Translations under genes and position numbers: made by a program
Notes under the pieces: generated by a model
What the model was told of the DNA's origin: nothing
The model's input: only the letters and a program-made list of their open reading frames with translations
The model's database searches: none
Assembly: GCF_003347595.2 (NCBI RefSeq)
Contig: NZ_QCZK02000058.1
Span: 38,946 to 102,945, forward strand
DNA: 64,000 nucleotides
From: Botryobacter ruber
GTDB lineage: Bacteria > Bacteroidota > Bacteroidia > Cytophagales > Hymenobacteraceae
Direction: 5' to 3'
Shown here: positions 42,116-51,634 of the stretch, piece after piece
Numbering within the stretch: the first letter of the stretch is position 1
How the letters are laid out: every line of letters starts with the position of its first letter

Positions 42116-42934
42116 TTATTGCTCGCCCAGCATTTTTTTGATGTTATCGATATCTACAGCACCGGCCGCTGCCATTATTTCCTGCTCATTCTTAAAGTTC
42201 ACGCCTTCATACACCAGCAGCGACGATTGCCCCAGCGGCACGGAAAGCTTGTAACCCGCGTCGGCATCGTATTCAATTACGGCACGGTGTCCTTTTACTT
42301 TGGTCTGTTTCCAGTTTTGCTCGCCGCCTGTGGTTTGGGCATAGCTGCCGTTGGCCAGGAAGTAGTTCATAGCGGTAAGCATGGCCGTGTTGTTTGCCAC
42401 GGTTACCCGCAACTCCTTTTCCTGCTGGTCGGTGTATTGGCGCAGGATGGTAAGCCCGGCCCAGCCCCAGCCCATGCTGGTTACCTGGTCCGTTTTCTCG
42501 TCTTTTTTCAGATTGGCAATCACGTCGGGCAGCGACTTCAGTATTTTCTGGCCTATCTCCATTTCCACTCCCAGCATGGCCTGCTGCACGGCATAGCGGG
42601 CTTCGTTGTAGTTTTTGGATTTAAAGGCACCTTCGGCATCGCCCAGGTGCTGCTTTACATCCGGTGGCGTGGTTACCAGTCCCTCGCCGCCTTTGTTCCG
42701 GGCGCGGCCGCTGTTTGCCGCTGTTCCGGAACCTTCCGAAGAACCGGAGTAGCCGCTGTCGGCGGAGGAACTGCCATTGGCAGCTTTTTTACCACTGATG
42801 GCCCTGTCCAGGGCGCCTTCTGCTGCACTTTCGGCTTTTTGCTTCAGCCTGTTCAGCATGCCTGCCTGTGCTGTAGCCTGCTGATAGGCCAGGCACAGAC
42901 CGGCAGCTAGGCCAATGATGAATGCTTTTCTCAT
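42116..42934 (-). CDS. Secreted protein of unknown function with a Ser/Gly-rich linker
   Basis: 272 residues. The signal peptide ends ATAQ. An N-terminal segment (LNRLKQKAESAAEGALDRAI) is followed by a Ser/Gly-rich linker (residues about 53-80) and a basic patch with an apparent ARNKGGEG. Then comes the domain shared with the downstream paralogue: AEGAFKSKNYNEARYAVQQA, EIGQKILKSLPD and TKVKGHRAVIEYD. The mature domain ends in LLVYEGVNFKNEQEIMAAAG. No function can be given. Confidence 0.75.
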   Translation of the reverse strand: MRKAFIIGLAAGLCLAYQQATAQAGMLNRLKQKAESAAEGALDRAISGKKAANGSSSADSGYSGSSEGSGTAANSGRARNKGGEGLVTTPPDVKQHLGDAEGAFKSKNYNEARYAVQQAMLGVEMEIGQKILKSLPDVIANLKKDEKTDQVTSMGWGWAGLTILRQYTDQQEKELRVTVANNTAMLTAMNYFLANGSYAQTTGGEQNWKQTKVKGHRAVIEYDADAGYKLSVPLGQSSLLVYEGVNFKNEQEIMAAAGAVDIDNIKKMLGEQ

Positions 42935-43109
42935 AGTAAAATGTTTGTGTGTGAATAGTACTAAAATTAAGTAAAATAATTTAAATTAAAAAGTGCTAAT
43001 ATAGGCTTTTAACCAGGAGCTTTCGGAGAAAATAAATTTAGCTGTTATCTTTAGAAGTTAAGGGGAGGAGGAAGGCTCCTGAGGCAATAAAACCGACATT
43101 CTTCAGACA

Positions 43110-43901
43110 ATGCATTACACGGCTACCCAACAGAAAAAGCGAACAAATTTATTTTTGGTGCTGAGCGGAATTTTTATTTCGAATGCGCTGCTGGCCGAAC
43201 TCATCGGGGTGAAAATATTTTCGGGGGAGGCGGTGTTTGGCCTTCCCGGGGCGCAACTCAACATCCTGGGCAACAAACTGGATTTTAACCTGACGGCAGG
43301 CGTTATCATCTGGCCGGTGGTTTTTATCACGACCGACATCATAAACGAGTACTTTGGGAAAGAAGGCGTGAAGAAAGTAAGTCTCCTGACGGTGGCGCTC
43401 ATCCTGTATGCTTTCCTGGTGATTACCATCGTAACCGGTCTGCCGCCTGCGCAGTTCTGGCTGGAAGTGAACAGCACCGACACACAGGGCAACCCCTTCA
43501 ACATTGATTTTGCCTTTAACAGCATCTACCGCCAGGGCCTGGGCATCATCATCGGTTCCGTGACGGCCTTTCTTATCTCGCAGTTCCTGGACGCAACGGT
43601 TTTTCACTGGCTCCGCCGCTTTACCGGCAGCCGGAAAATCTGGCTTCGTGCCACCGGTTCCACGCTGGTGTCGCAGCTCATCGACAGCCTGGTGGTGCTT
43701 TTTATTGCATTCTACTTCTTTGGCAACTGGTCGCTGAAGCAGGTGCTGTCGGTGGCCGCCATCAATTACCTCTACAAGTTTTTTGTCGCCATTGTGCTTA
43801 CGCCGTTGCTGTACCTGGCCCATTACCTGATCGATAACTACCTGGGGGCAAGAGAAGCCGAAAAGCTGGTAGAAGAGGCGGCAGTGGAGAGTGAAGTGTA
43901 A
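43110..43901 (+). CDS. Queuosine precursor transporter (YhhQ/DUF165 family)
   Basis: 263 residues, inner-membrane protein of about six helices. The family imports queuine or preQ1/preQ0 for tRNA modification. Diagnostic segments are LLAELIGVKIF near the first helix, ITTDIINEYFGKEGV, RATGSTLVSQLIDSLVVLFIAF and INYLYKFFVAIVLTPLLYL. The C-terminal tail is acidic. It is expressed alone, divergent from the unknown secreted pair. A preQ1 riboswitch, often present upstream of this family, was looked for in 42935-43109 and not found. Confidence 0.88.
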   Translation: MHYTATQQKKRTNLFLVLSGIFISNALLAELIGVKIFSGEAVFGLPGAQLNILGNKLDFNLTAGVIIWPVVFITTDIINEYFGKEGVKKVSLLTVALILYAFLVITIVTGLPPAQFWLEVNSTDTQGNPFNIDFAFNSIYRQGLGIIIGSVTAFLISQFLDATVFHWLRRFTGSRKIWLRATGSTLVSQLIDSLVVLFIAFYFFGNWSLKQVLSVAAINYLYKFFVAIVLTPLLYLAHYLIDNYLGAREAEKLVEEAAVESEV

Positions 43902-44030
43902 ATTCCGGCAAACTTGAAGCCCGCTCCAAAACACCGGAAACAGGAGGAGCCGAAACAGAATAAAGGGTTGGATTTCCTTTCGAGCCCGATTTTCATTTAA
44001 TTTGCGGGCATAACTAATTTAACACAAACT

Positions 44031-45005
44031 ATGGCACGTTACCTTACAGGTATACAAAGCACCGGCAGACCGCACCTGGGCAACCTGCTGGGGGCAATTA
44101 TTCCCGCCATCGAGCTTTCTGAGACATCAGGAGATGAAGCTTTGTTTTTTATTGCGGACCTGCACTCGCTTACCACCGTTCGCGACGCGGCAGAACTGCG
44201 CTACAACACCTATTCGGTAGCAGCAGCCTGGCTGGCCTTCGGGTTCGATACTGATAAACATATTTTCTACCGCCAGTCGGATGTGCCGATGGTGACGGAA
44301 CTGGCCTGGTACCTGAACTGCTTCGCGCCGTTCCCGATGCTGGCCAACGCTCACTCGTTTAAAGATAAATCCAGCAGGCGCGGCTTGTCCGATGTAAACG
44401 CCGGTTTGTTTACCTACCCGGTTTTAATGGCGGCCGACATCCTGCTATACGATGCCAATTTTATTCCGGTAGGCAAAGACCAGATTCAGCACCTGGAAAT
44501 TACCCGCGACATTGCCAGCTCATTTAACCACCAGTACGGCGAAACGTTTGTGCTGCCGGAAGCCAGAACAAACGAAGCCGTGATGACCGTACCGGGGCTG
44601 AACGGCGAGAAAATGAGCAAGTCGTATGGCAACATCATCGATATTTTTGTGCCGGAGAAGGAGCTGAAGAAAACGGTGAAAAGTATCATTACCGACAGCA
44701 CACCCCTGGAAGAACCCAAAGACCCGGACAGCGATACCGTCTATAAACTCTTCTCGTTGCTGGCTACGCCCGAAGATACGGAAGTAATGCGCCAGAACTA
44801 CCTGAGTGGCGGCTATGGCTACGGGCATGCCAAGCAGGCCCTGTTTGAACTGATCATCCGGAAGTATGCCAGAGAGCGCGAACTCTTTAATTACTACATG
44901 AACAACCTGCCGGAAATCGACAAAAAGTTACACGAAGGCGCAGAAAAAGCAAAAGCCATTGCAGGTCCTGTGCTGCAGCGGGTACGGCAGAAACTGGGGT
45001 ATTAA
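44031..45005 (+). CDS. trpS: Tryptophan-tRNA ligase
   Basis: 324 residues, class I aminoacyl-tRNA synthetase. The HIGH motif appears as RPHLGN at residues 13-18 and the KMSKS motif as EKMSKSYGN near 197. The segment VGKDQIQHLEITRDI is the tryptophan-recognition signature. Length is normal for the bacterial enzyme. TTAATTTG at 43997-44004, 27 bases before the start, is close to the -7 consensus. No T-box or trp attenuator was seen in the short leader. Confidence 0.95.
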   Translation: MARYLTGIQSTGRPHLGNLLGAIIPAIELSETSGDEALFFIADLHSLTTVRDAAELRYNTYSVAAAWLAFGFDTDKHIFYRQSDVPMVTELAWYLNCFAPFPMLANAHSFKDKSSRRGLSDVNAGLFTYPVLMAADILLYDANFIPVGKDQIQHLEITRDIASSFNHQYGETFVLPEARTNEAVMTVPGLNGEKMSKSYGNIIDIFVPEKELKKTVKSIITDSTPLEEPKDPDSDTVYKLFSLLATPEDTEVMRQNYLSGGYGYGHAKQALFELIIRKYARERELFNYYMNNLPEIDKKLHEGAEKAKAIAGPVLQRVRQKLGY

Positions 45006-45026
45006 TTCTCCTCCTATAAAAATCCG

Positions 45027-45076
45027 GAAAGGCAGAAAACACAGCAGTTTGTTGTGGGTTCTGCCTTTCTTGTTTT
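45027..45076 (+). terminator. Probable terminator after trpS
   Basis: AAAGGCAGAA and TTCTGCCTTT form a 10-bp stem around a long 21-base loop, followed by CTTGTTTTG. Confidence 0.65.
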
Positions 45077-45110
45077 GTATCCTTTTTCCAGTTTAGCAGT
45101 CTGAAAAAGT

Positions 45111-45145
45111 CTGCTGCTGCAGTCACCACTCCCGCTGCTCCTTCC
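45111..45145 (-). repeat. Dispersed GAGGCTGTGGTGG repeat, divergent copy
   Basis: CTGCTGCTGCAGTCACCACT, then CCCGCTGCTCCTTCC. The rest of the trpS-sppA gap (45146-45334) holds no gene. Confidence 0.65.
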
Positions 45146-45334
45146 AAGGAACAAGCTCCTTATTCTTCACAACCAAAAACGCAAAAATCAGTTTTAGTCT
45201 ATAAAATACAATGGTTGGTAGAATAGTCCGGAAACGACCGCCACAGCGTTGAACTTTGCGTAATTTTTTTGCTTATTATTGCATAAGCCGCTAACACAAC
45301 GGCAAATTTAATACAGCTAAAACACAGACAACAT

Positions 45335-47107
45335 ATGTTAAATTTTCTCAAATATGTACTGGCAACCCTGCTGGGCCTGTTCATATTCTTTTTTATAGGT
45401 ATTCTGATCCTGTTCGGCATCATTGCCAGTACCGCCTCGAAAGGTGAAATAGAGATTGCCGAAAATTCGGTGCTGGAACTGAAGCTCAATAAACCTATAG
45501 CCGAGCGGGATCCGCAGGGACCTTTTAATGAACTTGGGTTTTCGTTTGCCGGCTTTTCCGGTACCGATGGCCTGGACCAGATAAAAGCATCTATCCGCAA
45601 AGCTGCCAAAGACGATAACATCAAGGGTATTTTTCTGAACATGACCGTAGTGGATGCCGGTATGGCCAAACTCGAAGAAATCCGGAACGAGCTGATCGAA
45701 TTCAAAAAGTCCGGTAAGTTCATTGTTTCGTATGGCGACATAACTTCCGAGAAAGCCTATTACCTGGCTTCGGTAGCAGATAAAATCTACCTGAACCCGA
45801 TGGGCACGCTGGAGTTTAACGGCATCAGCTCCGAAGTTTTCTTCTTTAAAGGCACCCTGGAAAAGCTCGATATTAAACCTCAGATCTTTAAAGTAGGTGA
45901 ATTTAAAAGCGCCGTAGAGCCTTTTATCCTCGAAGAAATGAGCGAGGCCAACCGTACCCAAATGACATCCTTCCTGAATTCCATCAATGATTTCCAGCTG
46001 CAGAACATTGCCAAGGCGAGGGGGAAAACATACGAAGAGCTGAAAAACATTTCGGAAAACATGCTCGTGCACAATGCCGAAGACGCTAAAAAGTTTGGCC
46101 TGATTACCGATGTAGCCTATTATTCGGATGCCATCGCTTACCTGAAGGAGCAGGCCGGTGTGGAGGAAAAAGAAAAACTTGGACTCGTGAAGCTGAGCGA
46201 ATATAAAAATGCGGTTCTCGAAGAAGACGAGGAAGATGAAGGAAGCTCTAAAAACAGGATTGCCATCATTTATGCAGATGGTGACATCGTGGACGGCGAG
46301 GGCAAAGACGACAACGTAGGCAGCCTTCGTTTTGCCGATGCCCTCCGGCAGGCCCGCACCGACGAGCGTATCAAAGCCGTTGTGCTCCGGATCAACTCAC
46401 CGGGCGGAAGCGCCCTGGCTTCGGATGTGATGTGGAACGAGATTCAGCTGACCAAAAAAGAAAAGCCTGTCATTGCTTCCATGTCGGATGTAGCGGCGTC
46501 AGGAGGCTATTACCTGGCCATGGGCTGTGATACGATTGTGGCGCACCCCAACACCATTACCGGCAGCATTGGGGTGTTTGGCATTGTGCCGAACCTGCAA
46601 GGCTTTTTCAATAACAAGCTCGGCATTACCGTAGACCGCGTAACCACCGGTAAGTATTCGGATGTGCCTACCGTCAGCCGCCCAATGACTGATTTTGAAA
46701 AGCAGGTGGTGCAGCGCGAGATCGATAAAATTTACGAAGAGTTTACCCGCAAAGCGGCAGAGGGCCGGGGCATGACGCAGGAGCAGCTCAAGCAGTTTGC
46801 ATCCGGACGCGTGTGGTCGGGCATAGAAGCGCAGAAGCGCAACCTGGTGGATGTATACGGCGGCATGGAGAAAGCCATTGAAATAGCGGCTGCCAAAGCC
46901 GGCATAGCAGACGATTACAAGTTACGTGAACTGCCACGCAGAAAATCTTTCTTCGAAGAGCTGTTCGGCGATATGGGTTCGCAGGTAAGAGAACGTGCCG
47001 TGAAAGCAGAACTGGGCGAGCTTTACCCCATGTACAAAATGTATAAAAAAGTCCAAAGCCTGCAGGGCATACAGGCACGTTTGCCATACGAGATCAGCAT
47101 TCAATAA
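45335..47107 (+). CDS. sppA: Signal peptide peptidase SppA, 67-kDa type
   Basis: 590 residues. It cuts leftover signal peptides in the membrane. One N-terminal membrane helix (about 8-31) is followed by two tandem S49 domains. By alignment with E. coli SppA, the catalytic Lys is Lys150 (VADKIY) and the catalytic Ser is Ser389 in SDVAASGGYYLAM. Both are present, so the duplicated-domain active site is complete. An acidic stretch LEEDEEDEGSS (295-305) links the two halves. It is a single-gene unit closed by a perfect 15-bp terminator hairpin. Confidence 0.94.
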   Translation: MLNFLKYVLATLLGLFIFFFIGILILFGIIASTASKGEIEIAENSVLELKLNKPIAERDPQGPFNELGFSFAGFSGTDGLDQIKASIRKAAKDDNIKGIFLNMTVVDAGMAKLEEIRNELIEFKKSGKFIVSYGDITSEKAYYLASVADKIYLNPMGTLEFNGISSEVFFFKGTLEKLDIKPQIFKVGEFKSAVEPFILEEMSEANRTQMTSFLNSINDFQLQNIAKARGKTYEELKNISENMLVHNAEDAKKFGLITDVAYYSDAIAYLKEQAGVEEKEKLGLVKLSEYKNAVLEEDEEDEGSSKNRIAIIYADGDIVDGEGKDDNVGSLRFADALRQARTDERIKAVVLRINSPGGSALASDVMWNEIQLTKKEKPVIASMSDVAASGGYYLAMGCDTIVAHPNTITGSIGVFGIVPNLQGFFNNKLGITVDRVTTGKYSDVPTVSRPMTDFEKQVVQREIDKIYEEFTRKAAEGRGMTQEQLKQFASGRVWSGIEAQKRNLVDVYGGMEKAIEIAAAKAGIADDYKLRELPRRKSFFEELFGDMGSQVRERAVKAELGELYPMYKMYKKVQSLQGIQARLPYEISIQ

Positions 47108-47148
47108 TAAGTTGAAAAATCAGTTGTGTAATTGGATTGAGTAGTAGC

Positions 47149-47192
47149 AGCACTGCCCGCGGTATTTCACCCGCGGGCAGTGCTGTTTTCCG
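47149..47192 (+). terminator. Rho-independent terminator after sppA
   Basis: CAGCACTGCCCGCGG and CCGCGGGCAGTGCTG form a perfect 15-bp stem with an 8-base loop, then TTTT. Confidence 0.9.
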
Positions 47193-47209
47193 TCGAAAGC
47201 CATCCTTTT

Positions 47210-47260
47210 GTCATCCTGTTAAGGATCTTGTGGGCGAGCTGCACTCAGGCCTGCTAAAGG
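47210..47260 (+). repeat. GTCATCCTG...GGATCTTGTGGGCGAGC interspersed repeat
   Basis: Matches the reverse complement of 58735-58785 over about 50 bases. Shared blocks are TGTCATC, GGATC, TGTGGGCGAGC, CAGGCC and GCTA. Confidence 0.7.
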
Positions 47261-47482
47261 CTTTTTTGTAGCGTATGGACCTTTTTACTCCTTGGTATTA
47301 CGCATTAATTTACCCCTTCCATACTCGGCGATATACCACTCTGTTGCTTAAGTTCTTCAGCTGCTTCGGGAGCACAACCACCAGCGGTTTGGGAAAAAGA
47401 AACGGCAGAAAGGGTGGTGCCTGTGGTAGAATGAGTTGGTTCGTCCGCTGCATCTTTTTAATTTGCGCACCAGCATGCGCTT

Positions 47483-47520
47483 CATCAGCACATCAGCACA
47501 TCAAACAATTAGCACATTAA
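47483..47520 (+). repeat. ATCAGCACATCAGCACATCA short tandem tract
   Basis: Degenerate 9-base units (CATCAGCA) directly before the purine nucleoside phosphorylase start. The gap 47193-47482 otherwise holds only the repeat at 47210-47260. Confidence 0.65.
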
Positions 47521-47524
47521 CAAC

Positions 47525-48340
47525 ATGATCGAGCAACTAAAAGAAACTACCGCTTTCCTCAAACAACACACTGCAGACTTTGTACCTGAATTCGGGATTA
47601 TCCTGGGGACAGGCCTGGGGGACCTGGTAAACGAGTTGGAGGTGCAGTTTACCCTTTCTTACGACACTATTCCGAACTTTCCCATAGCCACTGTAGAAAG
47701 CCACAACGGCCGGTTAATTTTTGGAATGCTTGCCGACCGGAAGGTTGTCGTGATGCAGGGGCGCTTTCATTATTACGAAGGTTACACGATGGAGCAAGTG
47801 GTGTTCCCGGTGCGGGTGATGGAGCGGATCGGCATAAAAAAACTGTTTGTATCGAACGCGGCTGGCGGCCTGAACCCCCGGTTCAACACAGGCGACCTGA
47901 TGGTGTTAACCGACCACATCAACCTGCAGCCTTCCAACCCGCTTATCGGTAAAAACTACGACGAGTTGGGGCCACGCTTCCCGGATATGAGCGAGGTGTA
48001 CGACGAAACCCTGGTGCGCCAGGCTATGGTGATAGCCGAAGACGAAGGATTTGAGCTGCAGGAAGGCGTGTATGTGAGTGTGCCGGGACCAATGCTCGAA
48101 ACAAAGGCCGAATACCGTTACCTCACCATTATCGGAGCAGACGCGGTGGGCATGTCTACCGTGCCGGAAGTGATTGTAGCCCGCCACATGGAGCTGCCTG
48201 TTTTTGCCGTTTCCGTTATCACCGATATGTGCACACCCGACAAAATTAAAAAAGTTCTGCTGGCCGATATCCTGGATGCAGCCGCCCAGGCCGAACCCAA
48301 AATGGCCCTTCTTATCCGGGAACTCATCCGCCGGCAATAG
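47525..48340 (+). CDS. Purine nucleoside phosphorylase
   Basis: 271 residues, the trimeric PNP type specific for inosine and guanosine. It cleaves purine nucleosides with phosphate for salvage. IILGTGLGDL is the phosphate loop, ATVESHNGRL and VMQGRFHYYEGY bind ribose and phosphate, VSNAAGGLN and GPMLETKAEYRYLTIIGADAVGMSTVPE hold the purine-binding Glu and Met, and VITDMC ends the core. TTAATTTGCGC at 47458-47468 is close to a -7 box. Length and motif order are standard. Confidence 0.94.
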   Translation: MIEQLKETTAFLKQHTADFVPEFGIILGTGLGDLVNELEVQFTLSYDTIPNFPIATVESHNGRLIFGMLADRKVVVMQGRFHYYEGYTMEQVVFPVRVMERIGIKKLFVSNAAGGLNPRFNTGDLMVLTDHINLQPSNPLIGKNYDELGPRFPDMSEVYDETLVRQAMVIAEDEGFELQEGVYVSVPGPMLETKAEYRYLTIIGADAVGMSTVPEVIVARHMELPVFAVSVITDMCTPDKIKKVLLADILDAAAQAEPKMALLIRELIRRQ

Positions 48341-48363
48341 CAGGTACAACTCTAAATTCAAAA

Positions 48364-48408
48364 TCCCTCAGCTTGTGTTATTTTTCAACAACAGGCTGAG
48401 GGGTTTTC
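48364..48408. terminator. Terminator between convergent PNP and DUF4249 genes
   Basis: CCCTCAGC and GCTGAGGG stems around a 24-base loop with T4 on the plus strand. The reverse orientation also gives a short T-run. Confidence 0.75.
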
Positions 48409-48438
48409 GTTTTCTGGTTTTTATAATGTTTTGTAGCA

Positions 48439-48472
48439 GGAGCAGAGGCTGTGGTGACAGCAGCAGAAAAGG
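48439..48472 (+). repeat. Dispersed GAGGCTGTGGTGG repeat
   Basis: GGAGCAGAGGCTGTGGTGAC followed by AGCAGCAGAAAAGG. It lies between convergent genes, right after their shared terminator. Confidence 0.78.
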
Positions 48473-48485
48473 AAAAAACAGCCTG

Positions 48486-49295
48486 CTAATCAATGATTAC
48501 CGTCTTCCGGTCATACACCAGGGTAGTAAATATGCCAAACCCGCCCGTTACAGCAGACTTGACTTTGGAAGGCTGGCCAAACGGATTGCCATTTGAGTTA
48601 CGGGCATTGGAAACGGAGTTGAGGAAGTCGTGATATTTCTTTTCGATGTGGTAGAGCGTCACGGTCAGGGTGTCGCCTTTTTCAAATTCGTACCCGCTGC
48701 CAAACGTAATCTGCTGCCCCTTTACCAGTGCATCATCGGTCACGATGTCCCGGTTGGTTCCCTCCTGTAGGCTGTCGCTGTGCACCAGGTAACGGTAATA
48801 GTTGGTCGTATTCGTATCGTCCTGGAACGAGGTGAGCAGGATGGCTTCGTCTTTGCTGTTGTAGCGCCACTCGATTGTGTCGATTGGCACCTGCTGGAGG
48901 AGGCTGGTGGTGCCCGTTACCCGGCGTCCCGTGCCGTCCCAGACTTCCAGCGTGTACACATCGCCCGGTTTCCCGCTCACGATTTCCGTGGAGCTGTGGG
49001 TGTAGTACTTCTGGTACTGCTCGTCAAAGGAAATTTTGAAGGGAAGTTCAATCTGCCGTCCGTTGTGCGTAATAAAAACTTTGGCATCGGGCACGACAGG
49101 TATTTGTGGCGTATCAAAATAGCTGACCGTTTCCAGCACCGACAGGCGGTAGGGCTGGCCCGGCTCCAGGTAACACTCCACTACCAGCTGCGGCTCATGC
49201 GCTGGCAACACAACTTCAATGTCCTTCTGCAGGTTACAGGCGCCCAGCAGGAGCACACTCAGCAGCTGTATGCAAAGGTATAGCTTCTTTTTCAT
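48486..49295 (-). CDS. DUF4249 family lipoprotein
   Basis: 269 residues. The lipobox LLLGAC makes Cys20 the likely lipid anchor. The body is beta-rich: QLVVECYLEPGQPYRLSVLE opens the domain, with PVVPDAKVFITHNG and GDVYTLEVWDG further on. The end reads GNPFGQPSKVKSAVTGGFGIF, typical of DUF4249. This family is regularly encoded next to TonB-dependent receptors in Bacteroidota and is thought to work with them at the outer membrane; ligand unknown. Its ATG shares one base with the stop of the upstream receptor gene (TAATG), so the two are translationally coupled. Confidence 0.85.
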   Translation of the reverse strand: MKKKLYLCIQLLSVLLLGACNLQKDIEVVLPAHEPQLVVECYLEPGQPYRLSVLETVSYFDTPQIPVVPDAKVFITHNGRQIELPFKISFDEQYQKYYTHSSTEIVSGKPGDVYTLEVWDGTGRRVTGTTSLLQQVPIDTIEWRYNSKDEAILLTSFQDDTNTTNYYRYLVHSDSLQEGTNRDIVTDDALVKGQQITFGSGYEFEKGDTLTVTLYHIEKKYHDFLNSVSNARNSNGNPFGQPSKVKSAVTGGFGIFTTLVYDRKTVIID

Positions 49296-51634
49296 TAGAA
49301 TTTAAAGTTATAGGTAACCGAAGGAATGACAGGAAACAACGACACCTGCTTTGCCTTAAACGAAACAGGAACCTGCTGTTGCTCATCCTCTACCTCGTCG
49401 AAATACACAAAGTACGGGTTGCGCCGGTTGTAGGCATTGTACACGCTGAACGTCAGGTCCGATTCGCCCCGCTTTGGCTGCAGCTTCCAGACCAGCCCAA
49501 GGTCCAGGCGGTGGTAAGCGGCCATCCTAAAGCTGTTGCGGTCGGAGTAAACCGGCACCACTTCCAGGTCGCGCCCCTCCACATCCTGAAACGGAAACCG
49601 GGCCAGGGGCAGCGAAAAAGCATTGCCGCTGCCGTACACAAAGGCGCCCGTCAGGCTGATGCGTTCTTTTAGTTTGTGCAGCAGCACTATGCTGAGGTCG
49701 TGGCGGCGGTCGTAGCGTGTCGGGAACCAGTTGCCATCGTTGATGTCTTCCTGTCCGTTGCGCCCGTCGAATTTCCGGAAGGTCCAGGAGAGGGTGTAGC
49801 CAATCCAGCCGGTGGTGCGTCCTTTTATTTTCTCGAAGTAAATCTCGTTTCCGTAGCTGCGGCCTTTGCCAAACAGGAAGTCCTGCTCCAGGTTATCGTT
49901 TACAAACAGGTTGGCGCCATCACGGAAGTCGATCTGGTTGTGCATCCATTTGTAGTACAGCTCGTTGGTGAGCAGGAACTTGCCATCCGCCAGCAGCTTG
50001 CTGATGCCCAACGCTGCCTGCTGCGACCGCTGCGGCGCTACAAACTGGTTGGAAGGGTACCAGACATCGGTGGGGAGGGTGGCGCCAGAGTTGGTAGCCA
50101 GGTGGATGTACTGGCGCATGCCGGCGTAGCTGCCTTTGAGCGAGAGGCTTTCGGAGAGCTTATATTTTGCCGAAAACCGTGGTTCCAACCCGGTATACGT
50201 TTTGCCGCCGCTGCTGAAGCCGGAAAACCGCAAGCCGTAGTTAACCGACAGCTGCGGGTTTACTTCAAAATCGTCGCCGGCATAAAGCCCGAATTCGGTT
50301 GCTTCATAGTCGGAGCCGGCTTCGATGGCCAGGCTGTTGTCCTGGCTGTTGAAGTTGAGGTTGCCGATGGTAAACTGGTGGCGTGTGCCCATGGCCCCGA
50401 ACTTTACGCTGTGCCCGCCGTCCAGCAGCAGGTCGAAATCCGTTTTCAGACCGACATCGTTTATTTCGGAGGTAAGTTTAAAAGTAAATACATCGATGTT
50501 GTTGGAGATGGTATACTGGTAGCCGGTGCCGGAGAGCGTGGTGGTGGCAAAAAGGTTGGGACTCAGTTTGCGCCGCCAGCTCAGGGCGCCCATTTTATTT
50601 CCCCAGTTAAAGCCTGCGCTGAAACCTGCATCTTTAAAGGTAAAGAAATCGCGGCCGAAATAGCCGCTGAAAGAAAGCTCGTCGGTATTGGAAAGCCTGT
50701 AATTCAGCTTGGCGTTGAGGTCGTAGAAATAATAATCCGGAATGGGACTGTAGTCTTTGTTGTCTTCATTCAGGCGGTTGATCTGCCTTGTAAACACATC
50801 GAAGTAGGTGCGGCGGCCCGAAACCAGGAAGGTGGCTTTGTCTTTTACGATGGGGCCATCCAGGGTTAAGCGCGACGAAATGAGGCCCAGGCCACCGGTA
50901 GCCTGGATTTTCTCGTTGTTTCCTTCGCGCTGCGTTACATCTACCACCGACGAAAGCTTTCCGCCAAACTGGGCAGGGAATCCGCCTTTGTACAGCTCCA
51001 CCTGGTGCACCGCATCGGGGTTGAACACACTGAAAAAACCGAACAGGTGCGACGCATTGTAAATAATGGCATCGTCTAACAGGACCAGGTTCTGGTCGGG
51101 GCCGCCACCGCGCACGTACAGGCCCGAGGAGCCTTCGCCACCCGACTGCACCCCCGGCTTCAGTTGCAGCGTTTTGATCAGGTCTACCTCACCGAACAGG
51201 GCGGGCAGTAACTTGGCCTCACGCGAAGTCAGCACATCCACGCTCATCTGGGTGGAGTTGAATTTTTGCTTCAGCGTATTTGCTTCCACCACCACCTCCT
51301 GCAACTGACTGCTGGCAGGCTCCAGGCTGAAACTGACCGTCTGGCTGTTCTCTGTAACCCTGATCGAGCGGGTGGCTGTCTGGTAGCCGACAAAGGTAAC
51401 CTGCACGGTATGGCTGCCAACCGGCAGGGGCAGCGTGTAAAAGCCTTTGCTGTCGGTGTTGGCGCCAAGGCCCAGGGCCGGTACAGCCACTGTTGCACCA
51501 GGCAACACACCGTTACCGTCAGCAGCACGTACGTAACCACTGATTTTCCCGGTTTGCTGTGCAAAAAGGGGCGGGGAGGCAGTCAGTGAAAAAAACAGGA
51601 GTAGCAGCGTTAGCTGTAAAAAAGAGGGGCGCAT
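49295..51634 (-). CDS. TonB-dependent outer-membrane receptor
   Basis: 779 residues. The signal peptide ends SPPLFA. A carboxypeptidase-like regulatory domain (about 28-115; GKISGYVRAADG and SLEPASSQLQEVVV) precedes the plug (about 120-240; SGLYVRGGGPDQNLVLLDD). A 22-strand-type barrel fills the rest and ends in the aromatic FKF. It should import a large ligand using proton-motive force through TonB. It pairs with a DUF4249 lipoprotein instead of a SusD, which argues against a standard glycan-uptake locus. The ligand cannot be read from sequence. Upstream, 180 bases separate it from the M61 peptidase gene, same strand. Confidence 0.92.
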   Translation of the reverse strand: MRPSFLQLTLLLLFFSLTASPPLFAQQTGKISGYVRAADGNGVLPGATVAVPALGLGANTDSKGFYTLPLPVGSHTVQVTFVGYQTATRSIRVTENSQTVSFSLEPASSQLQEVVVEANTLKQKFNSTQMSVDVLTSREAKLLPALFGEVDLIKTLQLKPGVQSGGEGSSGLYVRGGGPDQNLVLLDDAIIYNASHLFGFFSVFNPDAVHQVELYKGGFPAQFGGKLSSVVDVTQREGNNEKIQATGGLGLISSRLTLDGPIVKDKATFLVSGRRTYFDVFTRQINRLNEDNKDYSPIPDYYFYDLNAKLNYRLSNTDELSFSGYFGRDFFTFKDAGFSAGFNWGNKMGALSWRRKLSPNLFATTTLSGTGYQYTISNNIDVFTFKLTSEINDVGLKTDFDLLLDGGHSVKFGAMGTRHQFTIGNLNFNSQDNSLAIEAGSDYEATEFGLYAGDDFEVNPQLSVNYGLRFSGFSSGGKTYTGLEPRFSAKYKLSESLSLKGSYAGMRQYIHLATNSGATLPTDVWYPSNQFVAPQRSQQAALGISKLLADGKFLLTNELYYKWMHNQIDFRDGANLFVNDNLEQDFLFGKGRSYGNEIYFEKIKGRTTGWIGYTLSWTFRKFDGRNGQEDINDGNWFPTRYDRRHDLSIVLLHKLKERISLTGAFVYGSGNAFSLPLARFPFQDVEGRDLEVVPVYSDRNSFRMAAYHRLDLGLVWKLQPKRGESDLTFSVYNAYNRRNPYFVYFDEVEDEQQQVPVSFKAKQVSLFPVIPSVTYNFKF

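Noticed and set aside
42935..43109. preQ1 riboswitch in front of the queuosine-precursor transporter
   Set aside because: No preQ1-I style short hairpin plus A-rich tail could be found in the leader.
47275..47520. 81-residue small ORF before purine nucleoside phosphorylase
   Set aside because: Its second half encodes the CATCAGCACAT repeat tract and the first half shows no domain or signal peptide; no ribosome-binding site or promoter fits.
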